This document shows, piece by piece, positions 52,901 through 64,000 of a stretch of DNA of 64,000 bases. Both the position numbers and the translations under genes were made by a program. Every line of letters starts with the position of its first letter. The stretch's first letter is position 1. The notes beneath the pieces are model-generated. The model made no database searches. It saw only the letters and a program-made list of their open reading frames with translations, and was not told the DNA's origin. The stretch covers positions 1-64,000 of the forward strand of contig NZ_BMMP01000025.1 of assembly GCF_014645895.1 (NCBI RefSeq). Direction: 5' to 3'. Source of the stretch: Streptomyces daqingensis (GTDB lineage: Bacteria; Actinomycetota; Actinomycetes; Streptomycetales; Streptomycetaceae).

Positions 52901-54926
52901 CGAGGCCGTGCACGTGGGAGCCGGGCAGCCGGAGGCCGAAGTCGTAGATCCACGCCTTCGTGCGGTCGCTGCAGCGCAGTTCGTACGGCCGTTCGTCGAC
53001 GACCTCCACGCCCATCGCCTGCAGCGCGGGAAGCACGGCGGAGAGGGAGACCGGCTGGCCGATGCGGAAGATCTTGAAGCGGCGCTCGCCGGGGCTCGCC
53101 CCGACCGGCTCGTACAGGCTGAGCGAGAAGTCCGACGTGCCGTTCTCGCCGCGGGCGAGCCTGTTGAGGTGCTGCAGGTCGGCGACGGCGGCGCGCGGCG
53201 GGAAGTCGGCCTTGTACCCCTCGGGGAAGGCGTTCGCGCTGTACTGATGGCCCAGTTCGGCGGCCTGCTCCTCGCCGAACTCCGCGTTCAGCGCCTCCAA
53301 GTAGCCGTCCGCCCAGTTCCGGGCGGCCTCCGCGAGGCGCGCCTCGATGCGGTCGGCCTCGTCGTCCGTCAGTTCGGGAAGCTGCGTGCCCGGCTTGAGG
53401 CGGATGACGAAGTGCAGCCTGGTGAGCACCGATTCGGTGTTCCAGACGCTGAAGTCCACATTGCTGCCGCCCAGTTCCTCGGTGAGGATCTCCGTCAGGC
53501 GCAGCCGTACCGCCGTGGTGTAGCGGTCCCGCGGGAGGTAGACGAGCGCCGAGTAGTAGCGCCCGTACTCGTCCTTTCGCAGGTACAGCCGCAGCTTGCG
53601 GCGCTCCTGCAGGTAGAGCACGGAGGTCGCGATGGAGCGCAGCTCGTCGACGGGGATCTGGAACAGCTCGTCCCTCGGATATGTCTCGAGAATCTGCAGC
53701 AGGTCGCGGCCCGCGTGGCTGTCCGGCGCGAAACCGGCCGAGCTCAGCACCTCGGATACCTTGCGGCGGATCACGGGGACCCGGCGCACCGACTCCGTGT
53801 AGGCGGCCGAGGAGAACAGCCCGAGGAAGCGCCGCTCCCCCACCACGTTGCCCTCGGCGTCGAACTTCTTCACGCCCACGTAGTCGAGGTAGGACGAACG
53901 GTGCACCGTGGCACGGCTGTTGGCCTTGGTGAGCACCAGCACCTGGTGCTCACGGGCCTTCGCGCGCGCGTCCGCCGGAAGCCGGCTGAAGGACGGCGAC
54001 GCCGGGTGGCCGTCGTCACCGCTGCTGTGCTGCGGATCGGAGCGCAGGATGCCCAGACCCGTGCCCGGGAGGGACTTCAGCGTCAACTCCCGCTCCCCGT
54101 CTTCGGCTTCGTCGGAGAGCTCGTATTCGCGGTATCCCAGGAAGGTGAAGTGGTCGTCGGCGAGCCAGCGCAGCAGCTCCTGCGACTCCTCGACCTCCTC
54201 CTCGCGCACGTCGTGCGCGACGGGCTCCGACTCCAGCTCGTCGGCGATGTTCAGCGCCGCCTCGCGCATCTTGCGCCAGTCCTCGACCGCCTCGCGCACG
54301 TCGGACAGGACGCGCAGCAGATCGTCCGTGATCTGCTTCAGGTCTTCGCGTTCGGTCTCGCGGTCGATCTCGACGTGGATCCAGGACTCGGTGACCGCGT
54401 CGTGCGGCAGTTCCCGCTTCTCCTCCACGGACGCGCCGCCGGGGCCGGGGACGAGCTTGTCCCGGCCCGCGTCGAGCACCTCGAGGAGCTTCCCCGTCAC
54501 GTCGCGGCGGACGATCATCTGAGGGTGGATCACCAGGTGGATCCCGCGCTTCTCGCGGGAGAGCAGGTTGGTGACGGAGTCCACGAGGAACGGCATGTCG
54601 TCGTTCACTACTTCAACGACGGTGTGCGTGCTGCACGTCCACCCGTTCTCGTCGACCGACGGGGTGTGCACGCGCACGTTGGCCGTGCCCTGGGGCCGGT
54701 TCTGCGCCAGCCGGTAGTGCGAGAAGGCCGCGCCGAGGATGTCCACGGGGTCGCGGTCGGCGAGGTCCTCAGGAGCGGTGTGCAGGTAGTAGCGCTGGAG
54801 GAACGCCCGCAGTGCGCCGTTCTCGAGGCCCCGCGCCGGATGCTCTCCCCCGGCGGGGCTCTCTTCAGCTACCCGGGCGGCCTCTTCCAGCCGCTCGGCC
54901 TTTGCTTCATCCAGCTTGGTCTGCAT
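49902..54926 (-). CDS. NAD-specific glutamate dehydrogenase, large (180-kDa) type
   Basis: This enzyme oxidises glutamate to 2-oxoglutarate and ammonia. The 1674-residue protein matches the L_180 GDH class first described from Streptomyces clavuligerus. It has a long N-terminal region with ACT-like parts (about 1-700). The catalytic domain around residue 875 is marked by GGLRWSDRREDFRTEILG and KNTVIVPVGAKGGFV. The NAD-binding half contains GVGDMSGDVFGNGML. A helical C-terminus follows. The ATG at 54926 has AGGAG 8 nt upstream. The upstream frame to 54977 has none. A perfect terminator follows the stop. The promoter lies in the 288-bp gap to the HAD gene. Confidence 0.95.
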   Translation of the reverse strand: MQTKLDEAKAERLEEAARVAEESPAGGEHPARGLENGALRAFLQRYYLHTAPEDLADRDPVDILGAAFSHYRLAQNRPQGTANVRVHTPSVDENGWTCSTHTVVEVVNDDMPFLVDSVTNLLSREKRGIHLVIHPQMIVRRDVTGKLLEVLDAGRDKLVPGPGGASVEEKRELPHDAVTESWIHVEIDRETEREDLKQITDDLLRVLSDVREAVEDWRKMREAALNIADELESEPVAHDVREEEVEESQELLRWLADDHFTFLGYREYELSDEAEDGERELTLKSLPGTGLGILRSDPQHSSGDDGHPASPSFSRLPADARAKAREHQVLVLTKANSRATVHRSSYLDYVGVKKFDAEGNVVGERRFLGLFSSAAYTESVRRVPVIRRKVSEVLSSAGFAPDSHAGRDLLQILETYPRDELFQIPVDELRSIATSVLYLQERRKLRLYLRKDEYGRYYSALVYLPRDRYTTAVRLRLTEILTEELGGSNVDFSVWNTESVLTRLHFVIRLKPGTQLPELTDDEADRIEARLAEAARNWADGYLEALNAEFGEEQAAELGHQYSANAFPEGYKADFPPRAAVADLQHLNRLARGENGTSDFSLSLYEPVGASPGERRFKIFRIGQPVSLSAVLPALQAMGVEVVDERPYELRCSDRTKAWIYDFGLRLPGSHVHGLGEDARERFQDAFAAVWTGRAENDALNSLVLSAGLTWRQAMVLRAYAKYLRQAGATFSPSYMEDTLGRNVHTTRLLVNLFEARLDPGRSQAGHELTDGLLEELDGALDQVASLDEDRILRSFLTVIKATLRTNYFQNADAGTRTGGGKDESAQPHEYLSIKLDPQAIPDLPAPRPEYEIWVYSPRVEGVHLRFGKVARGGLRWSDRREDFRTEILGLVKAQEVKNTVIVPVGAKGGFVCKQLPDPAADRDAWLAEGIACYKTFISGLLDITDNLVGGEVVHPQDVVRHDGDDTYLVVAADKGTATFSDIANEVAEAYGFWLGDAFASGGSAGYDHKGMGITARGAWESVKRHFRELGHDTQTQDFTVVGVGDMSGDVFGNGMLLSEHIRLVAAFDHRHIFIDPQPDAATSYAERRRLFELPRSSWEDYDSSLISAGGGVYPRSAKSVPVTPQMREALGIESKATKMTPAELMRAILSAPVDLLWNGGIGTYVKASAETDAQVGDKANDAIRVNGEDLRVKVVGEGGNLGLTQLGRIEFALHGGRVNTDAIDNSAGVDTSDHEVNIKILLNAVVAGGDMTVKQRNSLLAEMTDEVGALVLRNNYAQNTALANAIEGAASLLQAHNRYMRSLGKEGRLDRSLEFLPSDKQIRERLAAGQGLTQPELAVLLAYTKITVTDELFRTELPDDPYLRRLAYEYFPKALRERFPDEIGQHALRREIVTTLLVNDTVNTGGSTLVHRMKEETGASTEEIVRAHTAARAIFRLGEIWDEAEALDNIVSADVLTSIRLQSRRLVERGTRWLLNNRPQPLLIAETIDLFRERVAEVWEELPKLLKGDDRDWHQTILDRLDEAGVPSELAVRVAGFSAAFSALDVVAVTDRTGVQLLDVAAVYYDLADRLGITQLQERVSELPRADRWQSMARAAIREDLYAAHQLIAADVLSEGGGKATPEQRYEKWEAKNHTILTRARATLDEIQSSETFDLANLSVAMRTMRTLLRSNR

Positions 54927-55214
54927 GTCCTGACTCCTGTCGCGCGCCGTTGCGTGACGTCGGTATGGCGGAGGCACGGCATCGGAGCACGGGATGTCCG
55001 TTCAGGCTCGACGCGCGCCGTGAGAGACGACCAGCGGAGGCCCCGGCGCTGTCGCGCGGGGGGCACGGGGCGAGGGCGACGATGCCCGCGCGAGATATAG
55101 CGCTGATCACGTGCGTAGGCTATCGCCCCCACGCCCGGGGCCGTCATGGACCTTATGTGTACAAAATCAGTGGAGACTCTTGGACGAAGTGGACAGCAGA
55201 CAGCTCGTTCCGTC

Positions 55215-55901
55215 TCATCTCCGTGCGCCGGCTGCCCAGTCGGCCGCCTCGATCGCCTCCTTCAGAGTGTCCACCACCGGCACCCCCGCTGTCTCCAGAC
55301 TGGCCCGGCTGTGCGAACCGCCCGTGTAGAGCACTGCTCGCGCCCCCACGTGCGCCGCGGCCACCGCGTCGTCGACGGCGTCGCCGATGACCACGGTGTT
55401 CTCCGCCTGCACCTCGTCCAGAGCGAGCAGATGACGCGCCATCTGCTCGGCCTTCACCCCGCCCGACGGGCCCGTCGCTCCGTCGACGCGGACGAAGTGG
55501 CCGTCGATCCCGTGCGTCTTGACGAGCGGAATCAGCCGGTCGTGCGGAGCGAGCGAGCACAGCGACTGCGTACGCCCCTCGGCCTTCTGCGCCGCCAGCA
55601 GCTCCGCCGCCCCCTCGGCGAGACCGGCGTCCTGCGCCCGCAGCCAGTAGTGGCGGTGGAAGGACTCGTCCATGACCTCCCACTCCCGCTCGCTCGGCAT
55701 CCGCCCGATGAGCCGCTCGTAGAACCGGGGCACCGGTACGCAGTACAGCTCCCGGTAGCGATCGAGCGTGATCGACGGAAGGCCGAGCTCCGCGAAGGCG
55801 GCGTTCGTCGCGCTGATGACAGCGTGGATGTCGTGCAGCAGCGTGCCGTTCCAGTCCCACACGATGTGGGCGGTGCGCCCGCCCGAATGTCCCGGTTTCA
55901 T
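55215..55901 (-). CDS. HAD-family phosphatase (phosphoglycolate-phosphatase-like)
   Basis: The 228-residue cytoplasmic phosphatase has HAD motif I VWDWNGTLLHD (the first D is the nucleophile in the D-W-N form), a helical cap, a Lys-containing GGVKAEQM block, and motif IV VIGDAVDDAVAA. The ending VLYTGGSHSRASLETAGVPVVDTL is typical of Streptomyces homologues. The substrate is unknown. Start codons at 55931 and 55901 are both in frame. I picked 55901, as family members begin close before TAHIVWDWNGT. Neither has a good ribosome site. It is upstream of the glutamate dehydrogenase gene. Confidence 0.88.
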   Translation of the reverse strand: MKPGHSGGRTAHIVWDWNGTLLHDIHAVISATNAAFAELGLPSITLDRYRELYCVPVPRFYERLIGRMPSEREWEVMDESFHRHYWLRAQDAGLAEGAAELLAAQKAEGRTQSLCSLAPHDRLIPLVKTHGIDGHFVRVDGATGPSGGVKAEQMARHLLALDEVQAENTVVIGDAVDDAVAAAHVGARAVLYTGGSHSRASLETAGVPVVDTLKEAIEAADWAAGARR

Positions 55902-55987
55902 GGAGAAGACCGTACGTCGGGGGTCTGACATTCCGACACCGGATTCCAGGACGGCCGGGGGCGTCGGCAGCGTCACCCGAGGCGGCT

Positions 55988-56500
55988 TCATCCGAGGATG
56001 TGCGGGATCTCCTGCGTGGCGTACCAGAGCAGTTCGTGGTCCTCGGCGCCGTCCACCGTGAACCGTGCGTCCTCGTCGCCCATGTCGGCGGCGCCCAGTG
56101 CGTCTGCCGCCGCGGTGACGTCCTCCGCCGCGTCGTCCGCGTCGATGTGGACGGCCGCCGCCTTCGACAGCGCCACAGGCCGGCCGATCCGCACCTGCCC
56201 CAGCGATTCGCGGTCCAGGACCTGGTCGGGGTCGAAGCTCACCTCGCCGTCGGGGATGTCGGCGGCGAGGACGACCCGGCGCCGAGGCGCGTCGGGGCGT
56301 GCCGCCAGAAGACGCAGCGACGCCTGCGCGGCGCGGTTGAGAGCCGCGTACTCCAACTCCTCGCTGTCGTCGGAGACATACCACTCGCGCAGGCCGGGAG
56401 TGACGGCGTAGGCGAGGATCGCTCCGGGCTCCGGCACCAGTTCCCCGGCGGCGTGCGCGTCCCGCAGGGCTGGCAGAGTCAGAGGCACATAGACACGCAT
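55988..56500 (-). CDS. Conserved hypothetical protein (DUF6912-like)
   Basis: This 170-residue protein has no catalytic motif that I recognise. It begins MRVYVPLTLPALRDAHAAGEL and then has an acidic, Ala-rich alternation of strands and helices (YVSDDSEELEYAALNRAAQASLRLL, RRRVVLAADIPDG), ending HELLWYATQEIPHILG. Such a protein is common in Streptomyces next to secA-region genes and has no known role. The ATG at 56500 is the first in frame. It is upstream of the HAD gene on the same strand, with 87 bp between them. Confidence 0.75.
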   Translation of the reverse strand: MRVYVPLTLPALRDAHAAGELVPEPGAILAYAVTPGLREWYVSDDSEELEYAALNRAAQASLRLLAARPDAPRRRVVLAADIPDGEVSFDPDQVLDRESLGQVRIGRPVALSKAAAVHIDADDAAEDVTAAADALGAADMGDEDARFTVDGAEDHELLWYATQEIPHILG

Positions 56501-56784
56501 CGATGCCGCTTTCGTGTATCGCCGGACGGTCTGTCAGGTCAGGATACGGCCCGGGCAGCGGCCGTTCCCCGTGCGGACGTTGATTCAAAGCCGCAGGTGG
56601 AGAGGGACATCCGTCACCTTCGCTCCGCGCGGCCCCACTGATAGGTGAATCACTTTTCGCAGCCGACCCGCCGCCCGTCACGCGTTGCGACCACCCGAAC
56701 CGTGTCGGTACAACCGACCCGAAAGCTACTGCCGGGTACAAACCCGTTCCCGGCCTCTCGGACGCACCACTCATCGGGGGACCC

Positions 56785-57504
56785 ATGCACGCCGCACCCA
56801 TCCCGTCCGCGCAGTTCGACGACGCCCTGGTCCGGGCCCCGCGCACCGCCGCGGCCTCCGGACCGAACCTCCCGCAGCCCGTGTCGGACGCCGCTCCACG
56901 CACCCCGGGAAACACCCGTGGAGCCGCCGCAGAGGGCGCCCCCGGGCCCGCAGCGCCTCCTCACGGCCATGCCGGGACGAACGCGGCCGCACAGGTGCGC
57001 GGTCCCAAGCCGTACGGCCCCAGGCCCTCCTCGCGCTCGGGCCCGCCCGGCCGCCGTGACTCCCGCCGCCCCGGGACGCACGTGACGTCACGCCCCGGCG
57101 CCGCTCCCGGCCGTCCCTCGGCGTCCGCCCTCCGCGCTGCGGCAGCACGGGAACGCGAACGTCAGCCGCCCTACTGGTTCGCCAGCCGCCTCCTCCTCGT
57201 ACTCAGCGGGCAGCGTCCCGTCCACACGCTCCTGCAGCACACCCGCGGACCCGCCTACGAGGAACTCACCAGCCTCGCCTCCCACGCTCCGCTGCGCCCC
57301 CGCGGAGCCGACCGCACCAGCCCCGAAGTCCTCGACGCCCGCGGCAGCCGGCCCCGCGACGGAGTGATCGAGGCGTTCGCGCGCATCGTCACAGGCGACC
57401 GCCAGCGCGCCATCGCTTTCCGGCTGGAGCTGTGCGCCGACCACCGGTGGCGGTGCTCGGCCGTCGAACTCGACGGTCAGTCCACGGGCCGCAGCCGTCC
57501 GTGA
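56785..57504 (+). CDS. Rv3235-family protein
   Basis: The 239-residue protein has a long disordered Pro/Arg/Ala-rich N-terminal half (about 1-125). A conserved globular part follows (about 126-230: PYWFASRLLLVLSGQRPVHTLLQHT, DGVIEAFARIVTGDRQRAIAFRLE, DHRWRCSAVEL). This is the Rv3235 family pattern, usually encoded next to secA in actinobacteria, with no known function. It is convergent with secA, with a terminator between. The ATG at 56785 is preceded by GGGGGACCC. Confidence 0.8.
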   Translation: MHAAPIPSAQFDDALVRAPRTAAASGPNLPQPVSDAAPRTPGNTRGAAAEGAPGPAAPPHGHAGTNAAAQVRGPKPYGPRPSSRSGPPGRRDSRRPGTHVTSRPGAAPGRPSASALRAAAARERERQPPYWFASRLLLVLSGQRPVHTLLQHTRGPAYEELTSLASHAPLRPRGADRTSPEVLDARGSRPRDGVIEAFARIVTGDRQRAIAFRLELCADHRWRCSAVELDGQSTGRSRP

Positions 57505-57522
57505 GCCGCCCGGAACAGCGTG

Positions 57523-57570
57523 ACGGGCTGGTGCCCGCCACCCCACAGAGGGCGGCGGGCGCCAGCCCGT
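57523..57570. terminator. Bidirectional terminator between Rv3235-family gene and secA
   Basis: ACGGGCTGGTGCCCGCC (57523-57539) pairs with 57554-57570 over 17 positions with one mismatch or wobble, around a 14-nt loop. It lies between the two stop codons (57504 and 57590). Confidence 0.8.
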
Positions 57571-57589
57571 ACACGTCAGCGCGCGAAGG

Positions 57590-60421
<2,832 letters not shown>

Positions 60422-60594
60422 TTAGGGTGGCTCCTTGCCGGTCGAACCTGGCACGGTCAGTGCGCGGACGCGACGATACGGTCTTCGCCGCACCGGCCAT
60501 CGTATGCGAGGGACGTACGCCCCTGTACCCCTAACGGTTCGGAGCGGTGGATGGTGCCGGGAGCGGGCGGGCCGCCGGGCGGCACAATCGGTCC

Positions 60595-61176
60595 ATGGAG
60601 CCCACCACTCTCACCACGGCGCGTCTGATCCTGCGGCCCTTCACCGAGCAGGACGTGGAGGCGCTGGAGACGGCCTGCCAGGACCCCGACATCGCCCGCT
60701 GGATACCGATCCCCGACCCCTACACCCGCAAGGACGCGGAGGACTTCGCGCTCAGGGCGAGTGCGGACGGCTGGCGCGAGGACACCATGTACAACTTCGG
60801 CGTCTTCACCAAGACAGGTGCCCTGGTGGGTTCGATGGGCCTCGTCCGCCTCGCTCACCTGCGCACTCCTGACCGCCAGGCCGAACTCGGCTACTGGACG
60901 GCCGCTCCGCAGCGCCGCAAGGGGTACACCGCCGAGGCGGGCCGCGAGGTGTGCCGGTGGGCGTTCACGGAGCTGGGGACCGAGCGGCTGGAGTGGGTCG
61001 CGGAGGTCGGCAACGAAGCGTCGCGAGGCGTGGCCCGGCGCCTGGGCTTCGTGATGGAGGGGACGCAGCGGGCCAGGATCGTGCACCGCGGCACCAGGAG
61101 GGACGCGTGGATCGCCGCGCTTCTGCCGACGGATCTCGGCATGCGGATGGACAAGCCCTACCTGCCGGCACGGTGA
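60595..61176 (+). CDS. GNAT-family N-acetyltransferase
   Basis: The 193-residue protein has the RimJ/RimL-like GNAT pattern: TARLILRPFTEQDVEALE, a strand-4 ELGYWTAAPQRRKGYTAEA (acetyl-CoA-binding RRxGY), NEASRGVARRLGFVMEGTQR. Such enzymes acetylate protein N-termini or small amines. The substrate is unknown. The ATG at 60595 fits the family start METTTLTTARLILR-like. It is divergent from secA. Confidence 0.9.
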   Translation: MEPTTLTTARLILRPFTEQDVEALETACQDPDIARWIPIPDPYTRKDAEDFALRASADGWREDTMYNFGVFTKTGALVGSMGLVRLAHLRTPDRQAELGYWTAAPQRRKGYTAEAGREVCRWAFTELGTERLEWVAEVGNEASRGVARRLGFVMEGTQRARIVHRGTRRDAWIAALLPTDLGMRMDKPYLPAR

Positions 61177-61282
61177 CCTGAGCGGCGGTGTTCCGGGGCG
61201 GGCCGTCCCACCTCGCGGCGGGCCCGGGAGCCGCAGTGCGGCCGGGGGCCGCCTGTCGGTGGTGCCGCCTATCGTGTGCCGC

Positions 61283-62467
61283 ATGAACTCCGCCGAGATC
61301 TCGCTCTCCGCCGACGAGGCCCGGAGGCTGGCCCTGCGGGCGCAGGGCCTGCTGGGTGCGCCCGACCGCCGCGCCGGGGTCCGCGGCATGCTGCGCCAGC
61401 TCGGCGCCGTCCAGCTCGACACCATCTCGGTGCTGGCCCGGTCGCACGAACTCGTGCCGTACGCGCGCCTGGGCGCGGTCGGCCGTCAAGCGGTGGAGTC
61501 GGCCTACTGGAGCGACGGCCACAGCTTCGAGTACTGGTCGCACGCCGCGTGCATCCTCCCCGTCGAGGAGTGGCCGCACTTCGCGTTCCGGCGCCGGGAG
61601 CGGCGGGCGCGCGGCCACCGGTGGCACGTCCTGGAGGACAAGGACCGCGCCTGCGCGCTCGTCCGGGACAGGCTCAAGGCGGACGGCCCGCTGACGACCA
61701 CGGAACTCGGCGGCGGCAAGAACGGCGGCGAGTGGTTCGACTGGTCGGAGACGAAGATCGCGGTCGAGTGGCTGCTGGACACCGGCGAGGTCGTCTGCAC
61801 CGAGCGCCGCGGCTGGAAGCGGGTCTACGACCTCGCCGAGCGCGCCATCCCCGACGACCTGCTGCACGACGACATCGACGACCACGAATGCGTGCGCCGT
61901 CTCGTCGCCCAGGCCGGCGCGGCGATGGGAGTCGCGACGCGTGCGGATCTCGCGGACTACCACCGTCTCAAGGGCGAGCAGGTGGAGGCCGTGCTGCCCG
62001 GGACGGGGCTCGTCCCGGTCTCCGTGGAGGGGTGGGGGAAGCCTGCCTGGGCGGATCCCGCGGCGCTCGCCTCCGCCCCGCGCGGCCGCCACCGCACGAC
62101 GCTGCTCTCGCCGTTCGACTCGCTGGTGTGGGACAGGCCGCGCACGCAGCGGATGTTCGACTTCACACACAGGCTGGAGGCATACGTCCCCAAGCCGAAG
62201 CGGATACACGGGTACTTCGCCATGCCGCTGCTGGCCGGCGGGAAGCTGCTCGGGCGTGTCGACCCCGGGCGTGAGAACTCCGCTCTCGTGGCGCGCCAGG
62301 TGTCGCTCGCGGGCCGCAAGGCGGTCGCCCCCATGGCCAAGGCGCTCTGGGAAGCGGCGAGTTGGGTGGGATGCGACGAAGTCCGTGTCGGGCGCTGCGA
62401 CGACGCCGAACTGCGCGAAGCGCTGGTGAAGGCTCTGACGGAAGGCCCCTCCGGCCCGGCGGGCTGA
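61283..62467 (+). CDS. AlkX/YcaQ-like winged-helix DNA glycosylase family protein
   Basis: The 394-residue protein matches the HTH_42/AlkX-AlkZ family. The catalytic QLD-type motif is at LGAVQLDTISVLARSHE near residue 44, followed by HSFEYWSHAACILP and winged-helix tandem domains. Members remove crosslinked or alkylated bases from DNA. Some AlkZ enzymes give self-resistance to alkylating natural products, and AlkX forms are general. It lies in a non-biosynthetic neighbourhood, so the general type is more likely. The ATG at 61283 is chosen for the family-like start. The frame from 61259 has no clear ribosome site. Confidence 0.85.
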   Translation: MNSAEISLSADEARRLALRAQGLLGAPDRRAGVRGMLRQLGAVQLDTISVLARSHELVPYARLGAVGRQAVESAYWSDGHSFEYWSHAACILPVEEWPHFAFRRRERRARGHRWHVLEDKDRACALVRDRLKADGPLTTTELGGGKNGGEWFDWSETKIAVEWLLDTGEVVCTERRGWKRVYDLAERAIPDDLLHDDIDDHECVRRLVAQAGAAMGVATRADLADYHRLKGEQVEAVLPGTGLVPVSVEGWGKPAWADPAALASAPRGRHRTTLLSPFDSLVWDRPRTQRMFDFTHRLEAYVPKPKRIHGYFAMPLLAGGKLLGRVDPGRENSALVARQVSLAGRKAVAPMAKALWEAASWVGCDEVRVGRCDDAELREALVKALTEGPSGPAG

Positions 62468-62629
62468 CAGCCGCGGGGGGATCACCGCCCCCGGACCTGG
62501 CCAAGCGACTCACGCGACGCGGGCGTCGAAGCCGCACGTTCGGCGTCCGCGGCCAAGCAACCGGCCGACCTGACGCTTGCCGCCCTCACCCCGCAGGGCG
62601 CTGCCACCAGGCCGCGCGGTGGCCGCGTC

Positions 62630-63385
62630 TCAGCGGATCTCCAGGATCTTCTCGCGCATCGCGTAGACCACTGCCTCCATGCGCGAGTGGAGCTGCAGCT
62701 TCTCCAGGATGTTCCGCACGTGGTTCTTCACCGTGTTCTCGCTGATGAAGAGTTCCTTGGCGATATCGCGGTTGTTCATCCCCGTGGCGACGAGCTTGAG
62801 CACCTCCAGCTCCCGCTCGGTCAGCTTCGGCGCGGGTACGAGCTTGCTCTCGTCTGTCCGCTGGATCATCGACTTGAACTCGGTGAGCAGCTTCGCCGCC
62901 ATCGAGGGGCTGATCTGGGACTGTCCGTCGGCCACCGCCCGGATCGCTGCCGAGACCTCGTCCGTGGAGATCTCCTTCAGCAGGTAGCCGGTCGCTCCGG
63001 CCTTGATCGCGTCGTAGAGATCGGCTTCCTCGTCGCTGATCGTCAGCATGATGATCTTCGCGCTCGGAGCCACCTCCTTGATCGAGGTGCAGGCCTCGAT
63101 GCCGCCGCGTCTGGGCATCCGCACGTCCATCAACACGATGTCGGGCAGCAGATCCGCCGCCTTCTCCACCGCTTCTGCGCCGTCCCCCGCCTCACCGATG
63201 ACCTGGATGTCCTCTTCCTGGGCGAGGACGATCTCCAGTCCGCGGCGGAAAAGCTCATGGTCGTCGACGACCAGCACCCGGATGGGTTCGGGCGGCTGAC
63301 GCTCGCGCATACCGCCGTCGTCCATCGCCACCCGTACCGGATGCGCGTCAGGCACAGGCATCGCTGGCCCGAAGCTGTCCGCCAT
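62630..63385 (-). CDS. NarL/LuxR-family response regulator, apparently orphan
   Basis: The 251-residue protein has a 34-residue N-terminal extension and then a receiver domain. The acidic pocket is VVDDHE, the phospho-acceptor Asp is in VLMDVRMP, and the conserved Lys is in YLLKE. A LuxR-type helix-turn-helix follows (about 185-247: LTERELEVLKLVATGMNNRDIA, SENTVKNHVRNILEKL). The ATG at 63385 has an excellent GGGGGAGGA upstream. No histidine kinase is in the window, so it may be orphan or use a distant partner. It is conserved next to the hibernation factor gene in Streptomyces. Target genes are unknown. Confidence 0.92.
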   Translation of the reverse strand: MADSFGPAMPVPDAHPVRVAMDDGGMRERQPPEPIRVLVVDDHELFRRGLEIVLAQEEDIQVIGEAGDGAEAVEKAADLLPDIVLMDVRMPRRGGIEACTSIKEVAPSAKIIMLTISDEEADLYDAIKAGATGYLLKEISTDEVSAAIRAVADGQSQISPSMAAKLLTEFKSMIQRTDESKLVPAPKLTERELEVLKLVATGMNNRDIAKELFISENTVKNHVRNILEKLQLHSRMEAVVYAMREKILEIR

Positions 63386-63540
63386 CGTTCCTCCCCCTGC
63401 AGGCTATGCCGCACCAACCGCGCTGCACAGCGGACCGGTTGGCCATGAGGCCGTAAGTGAAGCCATGATTCCACGCCCGCGCCCCCGGTCGGATTCTCGG
63501 CCCGGCCGGGGGCGCGATCACGTCTGGTCAGTTCGAGCCG

Positions 63541-64000
63541 TCAGCCACCCAGCGAGCCGCCGGCTTCCGGGGGCGGATCCACCGCGAACGGGTCCGGATC
63601 CAGGTGGATCACGCCGTAGTCGTAGCCGTGCCGACGATAGACGACGCTCGGCTGCTTGGTTTCCGAGTCCACGAAGAGGTAGAAGTCGTGACCGATCAGC
63701 TCCATTTCGTAGAGAGCCTGGTCGAGAGACATGGGCGCCGCGGCATGCGTCTTCTCGCGGACGACGAGCGGCCCCTCCCCCTGCACCTCCAGCGGACCGA
63801 CCCTGGTGGTCATCGGCGGATCTTCGACCTTGGTGGCCGCGGGCGCCGCCGCGGCGTCCAGTTGGCCGTTGAGTTCTGCCGCGAGGTGCGCAGTCGCCTC
63901 CGCGACGCTGATCGGCGTGCGACCGCCCCGGTGTACCCGGCGCTTGTCGTGCTGCTTACGGAGCCGTGCTTCGAGTTTGGCCGCTGCCAGATCCAGCGCG
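63541..64000 (-). CDS. hpf: Long-form ribosome hibernation promoting factor (5' part beyond window)
   Basis: About 152 residues of the C-terminal part are visible, running off the window edge. The frame before MTTRVGPLEVQ continues upstream as a basic helix (LEARLRKQHDKRRVHRGGRTP), then a linker (HLAAELNGQLDAAAAPAATK). The C-terminal dimerisation domain has MSLDQALYEMELIGHDFYLFVD and VVYRRHGYDYGVIHLDP. Long HPF dimerises idle 70S ribosomes into 100S particles. The response regulator is 155 bp downstream on the same strand. The start and N-terminal domain cannot be checked here. Confidence 0.93.
   Translation of the reverse strand, partial: ALDLAAAKLEARLRKQHDKRRVHRGGRTPISVAEATAHLAAELNGQLDAAAAPAATKVEDPPMTTRVGPLEVQGEGPLVVREKTHAAAPMSLDQALYEMELIGHDFYLFVDSETKQPSVVYRRHGYDYGVIHLDPDPFAVDPPPEAGGSLGG

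Noticed and set aside
49692..55100. 1802-codon plus-strand frame antisense to the glutamate dehydrogenase
   Set aside because: It mirrors the GDH gene and has repetitive Arg/Asp/Val composition. The opposite strand carries the unmistakable GDH motifs.

Overview
The window reads as a chromosomal segment of a Streptomyces or close relative. GC is very high with strong third-position GC bias, several starts are GTG, and TTA is almost absent from the genes. From memory, the gene order follows the conserved S. coelicolor block that carries a NAD malic enzyme, narK-nnaR, matAB, smpB/ssrA, ftsEX, prfB, pkaA/pkaB, NAD-glutamate dehydrogenase and secA. No rRNA, tRNA, CRISPR array, phage or insertion sequence was recognised. 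The only structured RNA gene found is tmRNA.

Layout. 0-13 kb: malic enzyme, a cold-shock protein, a HelD-type RNA polymerase-recycling helicase, a DUF4190 membrane protein, the nitrate pair narK-nnaR, and a tightly coupled matA-matB-acyltransferase operon for an exopolysaccharide of the poly-GlcNAc type. 13-24 kb is the most accessory-looking part: a stand-alone maltokinase-cap-like protein, an SGNH hydrolase, an SRPBCC/TetR divergent pair, an MFS transporter with a TTA codon, a sulfur-type ABC importer with an FMN monooxygenase behind a cysteine leader peptide, and a GPP34/MpaB-like pair. 24-25.4 kb: 60-bp tandem repeats and palindromes abut the 3' end of ssrA. 25-35 kb: smpB, an S41 protease, ftsX and ftsE, a small zinc-ribbon membrane protein, an LAxTG surface protein, prfB and two Ser/Thr kinases (PkaB- and PkaA-like). 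35-43 kb: a large FHA/FtsK-like protein, then a sugar ABC importer whose first permease carries an inserted beta-domain. 43-50 kb: a methyltransferase, a large GT4 glycosyltransferase and a CDP-glycerol-type polymerase, probably for wall polymers. 50-64 kb: the 180-kDa NAD-glutamate dehydrogenase, a HAD phosphatase, two hypothetical proteins, secA, a GNAT protein, an AlkX/YcaQ-type glycosylase, a response regulator, and the 3' part of the hibernation factor gene.

How the genes fit together. Nitrogen use is represented by narK, nnaR and glutamate dehydrogenase. Ribosome rescue and stalling are represented by ssrA, smpB, prfB and hpf. The envelope is represented by matAB, ftsEX, the S41 protease, the LAxTG protein, the glycosyltransferases and secA. 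Phospho-signalling is represented by two Hanks-type kinases beside a phosphothreonine-reading FHA protein. The best mechanistic signal in the non-coding DNA is the sulfur operon leader. A promoter ends 7 nt before the ATG of a 23-codon leader peptide whose penultimate codon is Cys, and a 9-bp hairpin follows, which together suggest cysteine-responsive attenuation. Start sites were chosen by Shine-Dalgarno sequences, gene overlaps and remembered family N-termini. Functions are inferred from motifs without database searches.
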